This document shows positions 37,788-50,076 of a DNA stretch of 64,000 nt, in pieces (within the stretch, counting starts at the first letter, position 1; every line of letters begins with the position of its first letter). Below the pieces are notes generated by a model. The model was given only the letters and a program-made list of their open reading frames with translations, ran no database searches and had not been told where the DNA came from. The DNA comes from Ditibartonella apis (lineage in GTDB: Bacteria > Pseudomonadota > Alphaproteobacteria > Rhizobiales > Rhizobiaceae), in assembly GCF_001952075.1 (NCBI RefSeq), contig NZ_LXYU01000001.1, positions 372,001-436,000 of the forward strand. The letters run 5' to 3'. A program made the translations under genes and the position numbers.

Positions 37788-39698
37788 ATGTCGTCTTACA
37801 AACAGATTTATGATAAGTGTTTAAAGCATCCTGAAGAATTCTGGGGTGAAGCTGCCCGTCTGATCGACTGGTTTGAACCGTATGACAAGGTGTTTGATAA
37901 AAATGCCGGAGTTTATGGGCGCTGGTTTACGGGCGGAAAAACGAACGCTTGCTACAATGCTGTTGACCGGCACGTGAAAGCGGGACGTGGCGCTCAAGTG
38001 GCCATCTATTATGATAGTCCGGTAAGCAACGGTAAAAGAGCGATTACCTATCAGGAACTTTATGAAGAAGTGCAGGCTCTTGCCGCCTTTATGCAGGATA
38101 TCGGCATAAAAAAAGGTGACCGCGTTCTCATTTATATGCCAATGATTCCGCAGGTTTTTACTTCGGTTTTTGCCTGTGCACGCATTGGAGCCGTGCATTC
38201 AATCGTTTTTGGAGGATTTTCTGCAAAGGAACTTGCCATCCGCATTGATGATTGCAAGCCGAAACTTATCATTGCCGCCTCTTGCGGTATCGAGCCGAAC
38301 CGCATTGTTCCTTATCAGGCTATGGTCAATCAGGCTATAAAAATTGCAAAGCATGAGGTGGAACATTGTATTGTCCATGAAAGGCCGATTACCCAAAAAG
38401 CCCCCGAGGGGCTTTTTACTTTAAAAGAGGGGCGTGATTTTGATTACGCCAAAATACTCAAGGAAAATATCGGGCGCAAAGTCCCGTGTGCCGAGCTTTC
38501 GGCAACCGACCCGCTTTATATCCTTTATACATCCGGCACCACCGGAAAACCTAAAGGGGTCATGCGCGATATAGGCGGTTATATTGTAGCACTGGCATGG
38601 ACAATGGGGGCTGTATTCAATGTCAAAGCCGGTGAAGTTATGTTTACCGCTTCCGATGTCGGCTGGGTGGTAGGGCATTCCTATATCCTTTACGCGCCAC
38701 TCATCGTCGGGGCAACAACTGTACTTTTCGAAGGAAAACCGATCGGCACACCGGATCCGGGGACATTTTGGCGTATATGTGAAGACTATAATGTACGCTC
38801 GTTTTTTTCTGCTCCGACCGCGTTTCGTTCAATAAAACGCGAAGACCCCGACGGGAATTATGCAAAACCTTATAAATTATCCAATTTGCAAGCCATGTTT
38901 GTAGCCGGAGAACGCGCAGATCCCGATACATTACAATGGGTAACCAATCTTTTTCACGTACCGGTCATCGACAATTGGTGGCAAACGGAAACCGGTTGGC
39001 CGATTGCAGCCAATCCGCTTGGATTGGGCCTTTTGCCTATCAAACCCGGTTCACCGGCCTGCCCGATGCCGGGCTATGTCATCGACGTTCTTGATGATGA
39101 CGGCAACAAGGTCACACCGGGTACATTCGGCAATCTGGCATTTCGTCTTCCTCTTCCGCCCGGTTGCTTGCCAACTTTATGGAATTCCGACGAACAATTC
39201 AAAAAAACCTATCTTGAACGGTTCCCCGGTTATTATAATTCTTCGGATGCAGGCTATATCGATGAAGATGGTTATGTGTTTGTCATGAGCCGCACCGATG
39301 ATATTATCAATGTCGCCGGTCACAGACTTTCTACCGGCGGTATGGAAGAAGCACTGGCAGGACATCAGGATATTGCAGAATGTGCGGTTATCGGCATTAA
39401 AGACAATCTGAAGGGGCAAGTTCCTTGCGGTTTTATTGTCCTCAAACATAATGTCGAACGGGAAGACGCCATCATTGAAAAGGAATGCATTGCCCGCATC
39501 CGCGAGATTATCGGACCGGTTGCAGCATTCAAACTCGTTATGACAGTACGCAAATTGCCGAAAACCCGTTCGGGTAAAATCCTGCGCGCTGTCATACGGC
39601 AAATTGTCGATGGTGAAAAATGGTCAACGCCGAGCACAATTGAAGATCCTTCAACACTTGTGGAGATTCAGGAGATGGTAAAAACCCGCCATTTTTGA
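37788..39698 (+). CDS. prpE: Propionate-CoA ligase
   Basis: Activates propionate with ATP and CoA to propionyl-CoA. 636 residues. The adenylate-forming motif YTSGTTGKPKGVMR is at about residues 246-259, WWQTETGWPI at about 400, and the acylatable lysine is in TRSGKILR near 596. The opening YKQIYDKCLKHPEEFWGEAA and GRWFTGGKTNACYNAVDRHV match PrpE rather than acetyl-CoA synthetase. GGGAGGG precedes the ATG. It supplies the propionyl-CoA carboxylase encoded 5 kb away; LysR and aldo-keto reductase genes lie between. Confidence 0.9.
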   Translation: MSSYKQIYDKCLKHPEEFWGEAARLIDWFEPYDKVFDKNAGVYGRWFTGGKTNACYNAVDRHVKAGRGAQVAIYYDSPVSNGKRAITYQELYEEVQALAAFMQDIGIKKGDRVLIYMPMIPQVFTSVFACARIGAVHSIVFGGFSAKELAIRIDDCKPKLIIAASCGIEPNRIVPYQAMVNQAIKIAKHEVEHCIVHERPITQKAPEGLFTLKEGRDFDYAKILKENIGRKVPCAELSATDPLYILYTSGTTGKPKGVMRDIGGYIVALAWTMGAVFNVKAGEVMFTASDVGWVVGHSYILYAPLIVGATTVLFEGKPIGTPDPGTFWRICEDYNVRSFFSAPTAFRSIKREDPDGNYAKPYKLSNLQAMFVAGERADPDTLQWVTNLFHVPVIDNWWQTETGWPIAANPLGLGLLPIKPGSPACPMPGYVIDVLDDDGNKVTPGTFGNLAFRLPLPPGCLPTLWNSDEQFKKTYLERFPGYYNSSDAGYIDEDGYVFVMSRTDDIINVAGHRLSTGGMEEALAGHQDIAECAVIGIKDNLKGQVPCGFIVLKHNVEREDAIIEKECIARIREIIGPVAAFKLVMTVRKLPKTRSGKILRAVIRQIVDGEKWSTPSTIEDPSTLVEIQEMVKTRHF

Positions 39699-39736
39699 AG
39701 GATAGGTGAATTCAACGACTTGACCGGAATAACAAG

Positions 39737-39771
39737 CGGGAAGGTAGCCAAAACGGCTAACTTCCCGTTTT
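39737..39771 (+). terminator. Terminator of prpE
   Basis: CGGGAAGGTAGCC and GGCTAACTTCCCG form a 12-pair stem with one mismatch around AAAAC, followed by TTTTAT. It lies 39 bases after the stop. The rest of the gene-free stretch to 40085 shows nothing clear. Confidence 0.85.
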
Positions 39772-40085
39772 ATATGAAAATATACGTCCGTTTTTAAAAA
39801 GAATTCAATGCGAGAATTTGTATTGTTTTTTTGAATAACATAACCTGCGATGATCGATGCTGATGGTCGAATTGCAGTTTTGAATGGCTGATCGTCACAA
39901 AAAATATCTTGGGATATAAACAAAGAATATGCATGAACAAACAGGAGTGCCACTTGGGCGCTACCTTGATAGACATCATGTTCAAACCGAAACCGTTACC
40001 GATGTTTTTTGTCGCTGTTGCATATTTTCAAAATATCAAATCCGGTGTCCAAGTTTTGCTCGATCCGGCTTTTTGACATGCCGGA

Positions 40086-40976
40086 TCAACGATTATGCGC
40101 AATAAAAAAATCGATAAAAGCACGCAGTGCCGCCCGCATTTTTTGTTGCGGGTAATAGATATAAAATCCTGGAAAAGACGGCGTCCAATCTTCCATCACT
40201 TTGATAAGCTTACCTCCCTTGATTGCGTCCTTCACGTAATTTTCGAAAACATAGGCAAGTCCGGCATGCTGAAGCACTGCATCAATCACCAATTGATGGT
40301 TGTTGAGAATAAGTTGTTCAGGTGGTGTAACGGTGAATTTTTTCCGCCCCTTTTCAAATTCCCAAACATAAGTCCGCTTTTCGTTAAACCGATATAAAAT
40401 CGCTTTATGGTTTTTCAACTCGGTAGGATGACGGGGAGCCGGATGCGTTTCGAAATATTTTGGCGTTGCCACCAGAACGCTTCGCAAATCTCCACCTATT
40501 TTTGCCGCTATCATATCCTTTTCGACTTGTTCATGGATACGTATACCAGCGTCATAACCCGATTTGACAATATCAACAAAACGATTGTCGATGACGAGAT
40601 CAAGGGTGATATCGGGATAAGCTTCGCTGAACGCCCCCAAATAAGGCGCGATAACAAACTTGGCTGCCGAATAGCCGGTATTTATGCGCAACAAACCCGA
40701 AATCTTGTTATGGGTTGCTTTGGCGGCATTAAAGCCATCCTCGATCACCCTGAGGGCAGAAGCCGTTTCATGCATGAGAACTTTGCCGGCTTCGCTCAAA
40801 CCAAGACTGCGCGTCGTACGGTTAAAAAGTTGGACACCCAGACTTTCTTCCAGTTTTCCGACGGCATAAGATACTGCTGACGGCGCAATATTCAGCCTTT
40901 TCGCCGCTGTCCGGAAACTGCCTTCTTCCACCACTGTCTCGAAAATGAGCAAATGGGAGAGTTGTTGCCTATCCAT
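40086..40976 (-). CDS. LysR-family transcriptional regulator
   Basis: 296 residues, with the helix-turn-helix at about 5-62 (FETVVEEGSFRTAAKRLNIAPSAVSYAVGKLEESLG) and a CrgA-like substrate-binding domain from about 90 (GLLRINTGYSAAKFVIAP). It is divergent from an aldo-keto reductase gene, with 132 bases between the starts, the usual arrangement for a LysR protein controlling its neighbour. The AT-rich intergenic region holds several T-N11-A-like boxes, but none can be singled out. Confidence 0.88.
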   Translation of the reverse strand: MDRQQLSHLLIFETVVEEGSFRTAAKRLNIAPSAVSYAVGKLEESLGVQLFNRTTRSLGLSEAGKVLMHETASALRVIEDGFNAAKATHNKISGLLRINTGYSAAKFVIAPYLGAFSEAYPDITLDLVIDNRFVDIVKSGYDAGIRIHEQVEKDMIAAKIGGDLRSVLVATPKYFETHPAPRHPTELKNHKAILYRFNEKRTYVWEFEKGRKKFTVTPPEQLILNNHQLVIDAVLQHAGLAYVFENYVKDAIKGGKLIKVMEDWTPSFPGFYIYYPQQKMRAALRAFIDFFIAHNR

Positions 40977-41108
40977 AAATTCCCTGCCCCTTTATTGTTC
41001 TAATTTTTAGATCATAATTAGCGAATTAAATAGTATAAACAAACAATAAATATTCCTCTAGAGTGTTGAAAAATAGGCAAACAGACAAAAATAAAGAGGA
41101 ATTGAAGC

Positions 41109-42098
<990 letters not shown>

Positions 42099-42114
42099 CT
42101 GTTATCCGATTTTG

Positions 42115-42138
42115 AAAAGCCGGTTGATCGGGCTTTTT
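42115..42138 (+). terminator. Terminator of the aldo/keto reductase gene
   Basis: AAAAGCC, a nine-base loop and GGCTTTT, followed by T and A; 16 bases after the stop. Confidence 0.8.
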
Positions 42139-42173
42139 AACCCTTTGTCATTAGACGATTGAATAAAAATGAT

Positions 42174-42217
42174 CGAGGGTGTGAATGACCATGCAAATTA
42201 TGGGATTCACACTCTCG
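42174..42217. repeat. Long imperfect inverted repeat
   Basis: CGAGGGTGTGAAT and ATTCACACTCTCG pair over 13 positions with one mismatch, and an inner CCAT/ATGG continues the stem. It lies in the gene-free 547 bases between the reductase and the ScfR-type gene; role unknown. Other weak hairpins occur between 42290 and 42320. Confidence 0.65.
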
Positions 42218-42573
42218 CTTTATAAATTTGAAGACCGGCTTCATCGGTCCACTATGCTGTTCATAAAAAATGTAAATAAGCAGCACCCGTTTCCACGTGT
42301 TTTAAAAACGGGAAAAGCCAAGTCTGGTGCTAAAAAAGAAATATCTTGAGCATAATATAAGCTAACAATACGAGGGGAGATATATCTCTCCCTTTATAAT
42401 CTTTTCATTGATCAAGGTTATTGCCGCAACCGTCATTCATATTGATCAAAAAGTGAACGAACGCTTGGCTTATTTAGCGTGCATTTCTAATGATGGACGA
42501 CCTCGAAAACTTCATTTAAGCCGTCCGGATTTTTAATATTTTCAAAACAATTTTTCTGGAACGACCAACGCTA

Positions 42574-42617
42574 TCAAAAAAGGTTCAGTCGTTCCTGCAT
42601 TTATGAGCTGAACCTTT
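42574..42617 (-). terminator. Terminator of the ScfR-type regulator gene
   Basis: On the minus strand AAAGGTTCAG, a 19-base loop and CTGAACCTTT followed by TTTG. A second stem, GGAACGAC/GTCGTTCC (42559-42596), overlaps it and would exclude it. Confidence 0.75.
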
Positions 42618-42645
42618 CCAGAGCATCATTAATTGGCAAACAGGT

Positions 42646-44064
42646 TTAACCGATTTGCTCCAATGTATAAGGTAATACATCGCGCTGATTATAATTGACC
42701 GACAGTTTATGCTTGAGAGGTGGAGCTGCCCGACTTGGACATGCCGTGCGTGAACAGATCCGGCATGAAATACCTATCGGCTCATAGGCGGCGTTATTCT
42801 CGAGATTGAGACCATCAGCATAAACAAATTGTGAAGCATTCGATATTTCGCAACCGAAAGCCAGCGCATAATGGGGATGTGGACTGTGATAACCACCATT
42901 CCTTTTCACCACCTGAACGGCCAGACAAAGATAACGCACACCATCCGGTGTTTCGGCAAGTTGCCGTATGATATTTCCGGGAGTTTCAAAGGCCTGATGG
43001 GCGTTCCAGACGGGACAAGCCGCACCATAACGGCCGAATTGCAATTTCACGGCGCTATGCCGTTTGGTTATATTGCCTGCGCGGTCAATGCGGGCAAAGA
43101 AAATCGGTACCCCTTTTTCACCCGGGCGCTGCAAAGTCGAAAGCCGGTGACAAACCTGCTCCAATGACACGCTGAAACGGGCAGCAAGCAATTCGATATC
43201 ATGACGCAACAGATTGGCGGTACGCAGAAAAGGTTTATAGGGCAAAACCAGTGCACCGGCGAAATAGTTGTAAAGTCCGATACGGCAAATCTGATTGGCT
43301 TCTTCCGATTTGAAAGAAGCTTTTTTGATAATCTCGTCGCAAAGTGGGTCGGCTTCAAACTGTGCAAGTTGGACTGCCAGCTGGAAAGTGCGTTGTTGCG
43401 GAGCAACATAAGGATTTAACGTCAATACACGGCTCTTGGGGTCAAACTGGCGAACCATGCCATTGTCATCCGTGCCCCAGCGTACAAGAACCTGATGGCG
43501 TTCTTCAAGTCGTTGGATAATGGCGGAATGATTGTCACTCTCACCGATACCTATCTCGGCGGCGAGTCGTTCGGCACTACGGTCGAGATCATCGATATAG
43601 TTATCGACAAAATGGAAAAAGTCTCGCACCTCTTCATAAGGTAAAACTTCCGTGAGGCCGCTTGCCTGCAACCGGCCATCGGTACTTGCTAATTGTTCAG
43701 AAGCCAGCCGATAGGCCTGATGACAAGTAATAAGTGCACGCGCAAGACCCGGCGCATTTTGTGTAATAAGCCGTAATTCCTGCATGCCTGCCCGATTATT
43801 TTTAAATAACGGATCGCTCAGAGTTTCACTCAAAGCAGAGAGCAAACGGTCATCCTCTCCGGAAGAAAGACTGGAAATATCAATGTGGAATTTTTCAGCC
43901 AAAGATAGGAGAACAGCAGCCGAGACGGGCCGCTGGTTATTTTCGATCTGATTGAGATAAGAGGTAGAAATGCCGATACGCTCGGCAAAATGGGCTTGCG
44001 TCAATTGCTGGTCTTCACGCAATTTGCGCACTTTCCGCCCGATATAGAGTTTTCCGATAGCCAT
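42646..44064 (-). CDS. Short-chain fatty acyl-CoA regulator (ScfR/PccR-type)
   Basis: About 472 residues. An XRE helix-turn-helix (about 9-65, KVRKLREDQQLTQAHFAERIGISTSYLNQIENNQRPVS) is followed by an ImmA/IrrE-like domain and a C-terminal DUF2083-type domain with the cysteine motif ISCRICSRTACPSRAAPP. This is the architecture of ScfR proteins such as RamB and Rhodobacter PccR, which sense acyl-CoA and control propionate or acetate assimilation. The start is the ATG at 44064; the frame continues 21 codons upstream without similarity. It is divergent from the pccB-pccA-mutase operon and most likely controls it. Whether it activates or represses is not readable. Confidence 0.88.
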   Translation of the reverse strand: MAIGKLYIGRKVRKLREDQQLTQAHFAERIGISTSYLNQIENNQRPVSAAVLLSLAEKFHIDISSLSSGEDDRLLSALSETLSDPLFKNNRAGMQELRLITQNAPGLARALITCHQAYRLASEQLASTDGRLQASGLTEVLPYEEVRDFFHFVDNYIDDLDRSAERLAAEIGIGESDNHSAIIQRLEERHQVLVRWGTDDNGMVRQFDPKSRVLTLNPYVAPQQRTFQLAVQLAQFEADPLCDEIIKKASFKSEEANQICRIGLYNYFAGALVLPYKPFLRTANLLRHDIELLAARFSVSLEQVCHRLSTLQRPGEKGVPIFFARIDRAGNITKRHSAVKLQFGRYGAACPVWNAHQAFETPGNIIRQLAETPDGVRYLCLAVQVVKRNGGYHSPHPHYALAFGCEISNASQFVYADGLNLENNAAYEPIGISCRICSRTACPSRAAPPLKHKLSVNYNQRDVLPYTLEQIG

Positions 44065-44072
44065 TTTTTCAC

Positions 44073-44095
44073 AATTTCGCAATTTACAATTTGCA
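44073..44095. promoter_or_regulatory. Possible ScfR operator next to its own gene
   Basis: Three CAATTT repeats (44072, 44080, 44087) form TTTCGCAA and ATTTGCA sites, close to the TTTGCAAA half-site of ScfR-type regulators, just before the regulator start. Autoregulation is inferred. Confidence 0.4.
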
Positions 44096-44344
44096 TTTTT
44101 ATAACTTATGCATTCGCACACGATCAAGCTTTATTATTTTTTTGACTGTGATAGCTTCGAATCGTGGAGGAAAAAGGCTTTGCCTTTATTGATCGGATAC
44201 ATGTGGGAGGAAAAGAAAAGGCTGCGGTTGGAGAAAACGCGCCTTTTCTTTTTTTTGAACCGATATCTGTTCCTCGCACAATAGCATCATCCAGAAATGT
44301 AAGAGGATGCGTTTTAGCGGTTCTTGAAGACCGAGGGAGGAACA

Positions 44345-45877
44345 ATGCTTGCAACTTTGCAACAATTGGAAGAACGGCGCCAGAGTGCCCGTCTTGGCGG
44401 TGGGGAGCGCCGCATAGACGCTCAACATAAAAAAGGCAAACTCACAGCGCGCGAACGCATAGAAGTTCTTCTCGATGCCGGTTCCTTTGAAGAATACGAC
44501 ATGTTCGTCAACCACCGTTGTACCGACTTCGGCATGGACGAACAAAAATACGCCGGCGACGGCGTGGTCACCGGCTGGGGAACAATCAACGGCCGACAGG
44601 TTTACGTTTTTTCTCAGGATTTTACCGTTCTCGGCGGTTCGCTCTCTGAAACGCATGCACAAAAAATTTGCAAAATCATGGATATGGCTGCGCGCAATGG
44701 TGCGCCGGTTATCGGCCTTAATGATTCCGGTGGTGCACGCATTCAGGAAGGTGTTGCCTCGCTTGCAGGTTACGCCGAAGTTTTCCGTCGCAATGTCGAA
44801 GCTTCAGGTGTGATACCACAAATTTCCGTTATCATGGGACCTTGTGCCGGTGGAGCCGTCTATTCACCGGCAATGACCGATTTTATTTTTATGGTTCGTG
44901 ACTCATCCTATATGTTTGTCACCGGACCCGATGTGGTAAAAACCGTCACCAATGAAATTGTCACTGCCGAAGAATTGGGTGGAGCAACAACCCACACCAA
45001 AAAGTCTTCCGTTGCTGACGGGGCTTTTGAAAATGATATTGAAGCACTGGAAAATATCCGGTTGCTTTTCGACTATTTGCCGTTAAACAGCAAAGAAAAG
45101 CCGCCTGTGCGGCCTTTTTACGATGATACCGAACGGCTTGATATGAAGCTTGATACGCTCATTCCCGATTCATCCACAAAGCCCTACGACATGAAAGAGC
45201 TTATTTTAAGTGTTGCCGATGAGGGCTCGTTTTTCGAGATCAAAGAGAATTTTGCAAAAAATCTCATAACCGGTTTTATCCGTATTGAAGGACGCACGAT
45301 CGGTGTTGTTGCAAACCAGCCAATGGTGCTTGCAGGGTGTCTTGATATTGACACTGCCCGCAAAGGTGCACGCTTTGTACGCTTTTGTGATGCTTTCAAT
45401 ATTCCGATCCTGACACTTGTCGATGTTCCCGGATTCCTGCCCGGTACTTCGCAGGAATATAACGGCGTTATTATTCACGGCTCGAAATTGCTCTTTGCCT
45501 ATAGCGAGGCAACCGTTCCGATGGTAACGGTCATTACCCGGAAAGCCTATGGCGGTGCCTATGATGTGATGGCATCAAAACACATTGGCGCGGATGTCAA
45601 CTATGCCTGGCCAACGGCGGAAATTGCTGTCATGGGAGCAAAAGGGGCCACTGAAATTCTCCACCGGTCACATCTTGATGACAAAGAGGAGATTGCCCGC
45701 CTGACGCAAGAATATGAAAAACGTTTTGCCAATCCTTTTATTGCTGCCGAGCGCGGTTTTATTGACGAAGTGATCATGCCTCATTCCACCCGAAAAAGAG
45801 TGGCGCGGGCATTTGCTGCCCTTCGCAATAAAAAGGTCGAAAATCGTGATCGCAAACATGACACTATCCCGCTTTGA
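44345..45877 (+). CDS. pccB: Propionyl-CoA carboxylase, beta (carboxyltransferase) subunit
   Basis: Carboxyltransferase subunit that converts propionyl-CoA to (S)-methylmalonyl-CoA with PccA. 510 residues, standard length. Features: [52 protein letters not shown] and the second half [17 protein letters not shown] with [15 protein letters not shown]. The start is ATG 44345 with AGGGAGGAA ahead, within a longer open frame. Its first codons contain TTGCAACTTTGCAAC (44349-44363), similar to the regulator's half-sites. First gene of the operon pccB-pccA-mutase-epimerase. Confidence 0.95.
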   Translation: MLATLQQLEERRQSARLGGGERRIDAQHKKGKLTARERIEVLLDAGSFEEYDMFVNHRCTDFGMDEQKYAGDGVVTGWGTINGRQVYVFSQDFTVLGGSLSETHAQKICKIMDMAARNGAPVIGLNDSGGARIQEGVASLAGYAEVFRRNVEASGVIPQISVIMGPCAGGAVYSPAMTDFIFMVRDSSYMFVTGPDVVKTVTNEIVTAEELGGATTHTKKSSVADGAFENDIEALENIRLLFDYLPLNSKEKPPVRPFYDDTERLDMKLDTLIPDSSTKPYDMKELILSVADEGSFFEIKENFAKNLITGFIRIEGRTIGVVANQPMVLAGCLDIDTARKGARFVRFCDAFNIPILTLVDVPGFLPGTSQEYNGVIIHGSKLLFAYSEATVPMVTVITRKAYGGAYDVMASKHIGADVNYAWPTAEIAVMGAKGATEILHRSHLDDKEEIARLTQEYEKRFANPFIAAERGFIDEVIMPHSTRKRVARAFAALRNKKVENRDRKHDTIPL

Positions 45878-45885
45878 GGCTTCAA

Positions 45886-47892
45886 ATGATTAAAAAAATC
45901 CTGATTGCCAATCGTGGCGAAATCGCTTGTCGCGTCATTCGTACAGCAAAACAGATGGGCATCAAAACGGTTGCTGTCTATTCGGATGCCGATGCCAATG
46001 CTCTTCATGTCCGCCAAGCCGATGAAGCTATCCATATTGGCGCCTCGCCTTCATCCCAATCCTATCTCGACATCGAAAAAATCATTGCTGCAGTCAAACA
46101 AAGCAATGCCGATGCAGTTCATCCGGGCTATGGCTTTTTGTCGGAAAATCCTGTTTTTGCCGATCGTCTGGAACAGGAAGGGATTATATTGATCGGGCCA
46201 CCGGCAGATGCCATGCGCGCTATGGGGGACAAGATTACTTCCAAAAAATTGGCAGCGGAAGCCGGTGTTTCGACTGTTCCCGGACACATGGGGCTCATTG
46301 ATGATACCGATCATGCGGTAAAAATCGCGCGTGAAATCGGCTATCCGGTCATGATTAAAGCCTCTGCCGGTGGCGGTGGCAAAGGCATGCGCATTGCATG
46401 GAATGACGAAGAAGCAAGAGAAGGATTTCAAGCGTCGAAGAATGAAGCCAAATCATCCTTCGGAGACGACCGCATTTTTATCGAAAAATTTGTGAGTGAA
46501 CCGCGCCATATCGAAATCCAGATCATGGGCGACAAGCATGGCGACATTATCTATCTCAATGAAAGAGAATGTTCCATCCAGCGGCGCAACCAGAAGGTGA
46601 TTGAAGAAGCTCCCTCACCTTTTCTTGACGAAAAAACCCGCAAAGCCATGGGAGAACAAGCAGTTGCGCTCGCCCGTGCCGTCAATTATCACTCCGCCGG
46701 TACGGTGGAATTTATTGTTGATGGCAAACGGAATTTCTATTTTCTGGAAATGAACACCCGCTTGCAGGTTGAACATCCGGTTACCGAAATGATTACCGGA
46801 CTTGATCTTGTCGAACTGATGATCCGTATTGCTGACGGTGAAGCTTTGCCGCTTTCCCAAAATGATGTTAAACGGAATGGCTGGGCGTTGGAATGCCGGC
46901 TCTATGCCGAAGATCCCTATCGGAATTTCCTCCCCTCTACCGGAAGACTGACCCGTTATAATCCACCTATTGCAACCGGTGACAATGATGAAACGAGAAT
47001 TCGTAACGATGGCGGCGTTTATGAAGGGGGAGAAATCTCGATCTATTATGACCCGATGATTTCGAAACTCGTTACATGGGGAAAAAATCGCCAAACGGCA
47101 ATTCAAACCATGCAAGAAGCGCTCGACAGTTTCGAACTTGAAGGCATCGGAAACAATTTGCCATTTCTTTCGGCTGTCATGCGGCAAAAACGCTTTCAGG
47201 AAGGCAAATTAACCACCGCCTATATTGCGGAAGAATTTCCGGATGGCTTTCATGGCGTCTTGCCAACGCCGGATGAAGCGCGTTCCTTTGCAGCTATTGC
47301 CGCGTTTATCAATTGGAAATTGCAAGAACGGGCAGCCATGATTTCCGGCACGCTCGACAACCACCGGCGTATTGTAAAAAATGAATGGGTCGTGTCGATC
47401 TTCGACCAGTCTTTTCCCTTGGTTATTGAGGTTGATAAAGCCGGAGCCAAATTGGAATTTGCCGATGGAGAACAAATTACCCTTGAAAGCCATTGGCTAC
47501 CTGGCATGACTATTTGCCAATTTTCTGTTTCGGACCTGTCGAACATGGTTGTGAAGGTCGATGTCAAAGGAACAGCCATAAGGTTGCGCCATGGTGGCAT
47601 TGACGCAATTGCCCATGTCAGGGAACCCAATATTGCTGCCCTTGCAGCACTCATGCCAAAAAAATTGCCCCCCGATACATCCAAAATGTTGTTATGCCCG
47701 ATGCCCGGCGTCATTACCGCGGTTTTTGTCAAAAAAGGCGATGAAGTCGAAATCGGCCAACCTCTTGCGATCGTCGAAGCGATGAAAATGGAAAATATGC
47801 TGAGGTCTGAAAAGAAAAGCAAAATCAGCGAAATTTCGGTGAAAGTCGGACAAAGTCTCGGTGTTGACGAAACCATCATGGAGTTCGAATAG
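45886..47892 (+). CDS. pccA: Propionyl-CoA carboxylase, alpha subunit (biotin carboxylase and carrier)
   Basis: 668 residues. Biotin carboxylase domain at about 1-450 ([69 protein letters not shown]) and a C-terminal biotin carrier with Lys634 in [10 protein letters not shown]. The beta-barrel-type BT linker lies between. The ATG at 45886 is 8 bases after pccB; a TTG at 45874 is unlikely as start. It ends 2 bases before the mutase gene. Biotinylation requires BirA, which is not encoded in the window. Confidence 0.95.
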   Translation: MIKKILIANRGEIACRVIRTAKQMGIKTVAVYSDADANALHVRQADEAIHIGASPSSQSYLDIEKIIAAVKQSNADAVHPGYGFLSENPVFADRLEQEGIILIGPPADAMRAMGDKITSKKLAAEAGVSTVPGHMGLIDDTDHAVKIAREIGYPVMIKASAGGGGKGMRIAWNDEEAREGFQASKNEAKSSFGDDRIFIEKFVSEPRHIEIQIMGDKHGDIIYLNERECSIQRRNQKVIEEAPSPFLDEKTRKAMGEQAVALARAVNYHSAGTVEFIVDGKRNFYFLEMNTRLQVEHPVTEMITGLDLVELMIRIADGEALPLSQNDVKRNGWALECRLYAEDPYRNFLPSTGRLTRYNPPIATGDNDETRIRNDGGVYEGGEISIYYDPMISKLVTWGKNRQTAIQTMQEALDSFELEGIGNNLPFLSAVMRQKRFQEGKLTTAYIAEEFPDGFHGVLPTPDEARSFAAIAAFINWKLQERAAMISGTLDNHRRIVKNEWVVSIFDQSFPLVIEVDKAGAKLEFADGEQITLESHWLPGMTICQFSVSDLSNMVVKVDVKGTAIRLRHGGIDAIAHVREPNIAALAALMPKKLPPDTSKMLLCPMPGVITAVFVKKGDEVEIGQPLAIVEAMKMENMLRSEKKSKISEISVKVGQSLGVDETIMEFE

Positions 47893-47894
47893 AC

Positions 47895-50033
47895 ATGGCC
47901 GGAAAAGGAGATATAAGCGAGTGGAAAAAACTTGCCGAAAAGGAGCTTAAGGCTTCTCCCGACACACTTGTCTGGCATACAGCCGAGGGCATTGATGTCA
48001 AACCACTTTATACTAAAGACGATCTCGCTCACGACGATCTTTTGGACACATTACCGGGGCTAGACCCGTTCTTGCGTGGCCCGAGAGCGACAATGTATAC
48101 CGGAAGGCCGTGGACAATCCGCCAATATGCCGGTTTCTCCACCGCCGAAGAATCGAATATCTTTTATAAAAAAGCCCTTGCGAGCGGGCAAAAAGGCCTT
48201 TCGGTCGCTTTTGATCTTGCCACTCACCGCGGATATGACTCCGATCATCCGCGTGTTGTGGGAGACGTAGGAAAAGCCGGTGTTGCGATTGATTCAGTCG
48301 AAGATATGAAAATTCTCTTTGACGGTATTCCGCTTGATAAAATGTCTGTTTCGATGACGATGAATGGCGCTGTCATACCCATTCTTGCGAATTTTATTGT
48401 TGCTGGCGAAGAACAGGGCGTTGCAAGACGCGATCTTTCAGGAACAATCCAGAACGATATCCTCAAAGAATTTATGGTACGCAATACCTATATCTATCCG
48501 CCCGAAGCATCTATGCGCATCATTGCCGATATTATCGAATATACCGCCAATGAAATGCCCCGCTTCAATTCAATTTCCATTTCCGGCTATCATATGCAGG
48601 AAGCGGGAGCCACACTTGTACAGGAACTGGCCTTCACACTTGCAGACGGGCGGGAATATGTGCGTGCAGCCCTTAAAAAAGGGCTTGATGTTGACCAATT
48701 TGCCGGCCGACTTTCATTTTTCTTTGCCATCGGCATGAATTTTTTCATGGAAGCGGCAAAATTACGTGCAGCACGTTTTTTATGGTCGCGCATTATGCAC
48801 GAATTTTCACCTAAAAAAGCATCTTCCCTGATGCTGCGCACGCATTGTCAGACGTCCGGTGTTTCCTTGCAGGAACAGGACCCGTATAACAATATTGTGC
48901 GCACCGCTTACGAAGCATTGGCGGCTGTTTTGGGTGGAACACAATCGCTTCATACCAATTCTTTTGACGAGGCGATTGCATTGCCCACCGAATTTTCGGC
49001 ACGCATTGCCCGCAATACGCAGCTGATTTTGCAAAATGAAATGGGCCTTACCAAGGTCGTCGACCCGCTCGCCGGCTCCTATTATGTCGAAACGCTCACC
49101 AAAGAACTCGTCGACAAAGCATCCGCTCTTATTGACAAGATAGAAGCCATGGGCGGCATGACCAAAGCAGTGATTGACGGCTTGCCGAAACGCCTCATCG
49201 AAGAAGCGGCAACTGCCCGTCAGGCGGCGGTTGACAAGGGGGAAGAGATTATCGTCGGGGTTAATAAATTCCGCTCCGATGAAGAAAAGAAAATCGATAT
49301 TCTTGAAATTGACAATACAAAGGTCCGCGCCCAACAAATTGCCCGACTGGAAAAGATCAAACAAACCCGCAATAGCCGGAAAGTCACTGACACATTGAAG
49401 AATCTGGAAAATATTGCCAGAAGCAGAAACGGCAACCTGCTTGAAGCCGCGGTGGAAGCCGCAAGGGCGCGCGCAACTGTCGGTGAAATATCGGACACAA
49501 TGCGTAAAGTTTTCGGTGACCATTCGGCCAAGCCCGTTGTGGTCAAAAACATCTATGGAAAAGCATTCTCGAACGAGCCTGAATATAAAACATTAAAACA
49601 GCGCTTGAGCGATATCACCGATACAACAGACCAACGCCCGCGCATCATGATTGCCAAACTCGGACAGGATGGTCACGATCGCGGAGCAAAAGTCATTGCT
49701 TCGGCATTCGGCGATATGGGATTCGAAATCATTGCCGGACCACTTTTCCAGACACCGGAAGAAGCAGCCGAAATGGCTATTGAAAACAAGGTTCAACTCA
49801 TCGGTGTTTCTTCGCTGGCAGCCGGTCATAAAACCCTGTTGCCTCAGCTTGTCAAAGCATTGCAAAACCACAATTCCAATATTATCGTGGTTTGTGGCGG
49901 CGTTGTCCCCCGACAGGATTACGAATTTTTGAAAGAAAACGGAGTTGCTGCTGTTTTTGGTCCCGGAACCAATGTGGTTGAAGCGGCCAGCAAAATCCTT
50001 GATCTTTTACAAGGGAAATTACGTAATATCTGA
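47895..50033 (+). CDS. scpA: Methylmalonyl-CoA mutase
   Basis: Adenosylcobalamin enzyme converting (R)-methylmalonyl-CoA to succinyl-CoA. 712 residues with the barrel domain first ([57 protein letters not shown] region) and a C-terminal B12-binding domain whose cobalt ligand is His594 in [10 protein letters not shown]. The two domains are in one chain, as in the human and most homodimeric bacterial forms. No MeaB-type G-protein chaperone gene follows here. The organism therefore needs cobalamin, made or imported. Third gene in the operon. Confidence 0.96.
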   Translation: MAGKGDISEWKKLAEKELKASPDTLVWHTAEGIDVKPLYTKDDLAHDDLLDTLPGLDPFLRGPRATMYTGRPWTIRQYAGFSTAEESNIFYKKALASGQKGLSVAFDLATHRGYDSDHPRVVGDVGKAGVAIDSVEDMKILFDGIPLDKMSVSMTMNGAVIPILANFIVAGEEQGVARRDLSGTIQNDILKEFMVRNTYIYPPEASMRIIADIIEYTANEMPRFNSISISGYHMQEAGATLVQELAFTLADGREYVRAALKKGLDVDQFAGRLSFFFAIGMNFFMEAAKLRAARFLWSRIMHEFSPKKASSLMLRTHCQTSGVSLQEQDPYNNIVRTAYEALAAVLGGTQSLHTNSFDEAIALPTEFSARIARNTQLILQNEMGLTKVVDPLAGSYYVETLTKELVDKASALIDKIEAMGGMTKAVIDGLPKRLIEEAATARQAAVDKGEEIIVGVNKFRSDEEKKIDILEIDNTKVRAQQIARLEKIKQTRNSRKVTDTLKNLENIARSRNGNLLEAAVEAARARATVGEISDTMRKVFGDHSAKPVVVKNIYGKAFSNEPEYKTLKQRLSDITDTTDQRPRIMIAKLGQDGHDRGAKVIASAFGDMGFEIIAGPLFQTPEEAAEMAIENKVQLIGVSSLAAGHKTLLPQLVKALQNHNSNIIVVCGGVVPRQDYEFLKENGVAAVFGPGTNVVEAASKILDLLQGKLRNI

Positions 50034-50076
50034 TGAGACCAATTTATATTTCTTCGCTCAATAGGGAGTTTTTCCA

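Noticed and set aside
39651..39985. Minus-strand frames of 63-100 codons after prpE
   Set aside because: They overlap the prpE end and its terminator and resemble nothing known.
42559..42596. GGAAC and CGTT boxes near the end of the ScfR-type gene as another stress promoter
   Set aside because: The spacing is 20 bases instead of 16-17, and the boxes are part of a hairpin.
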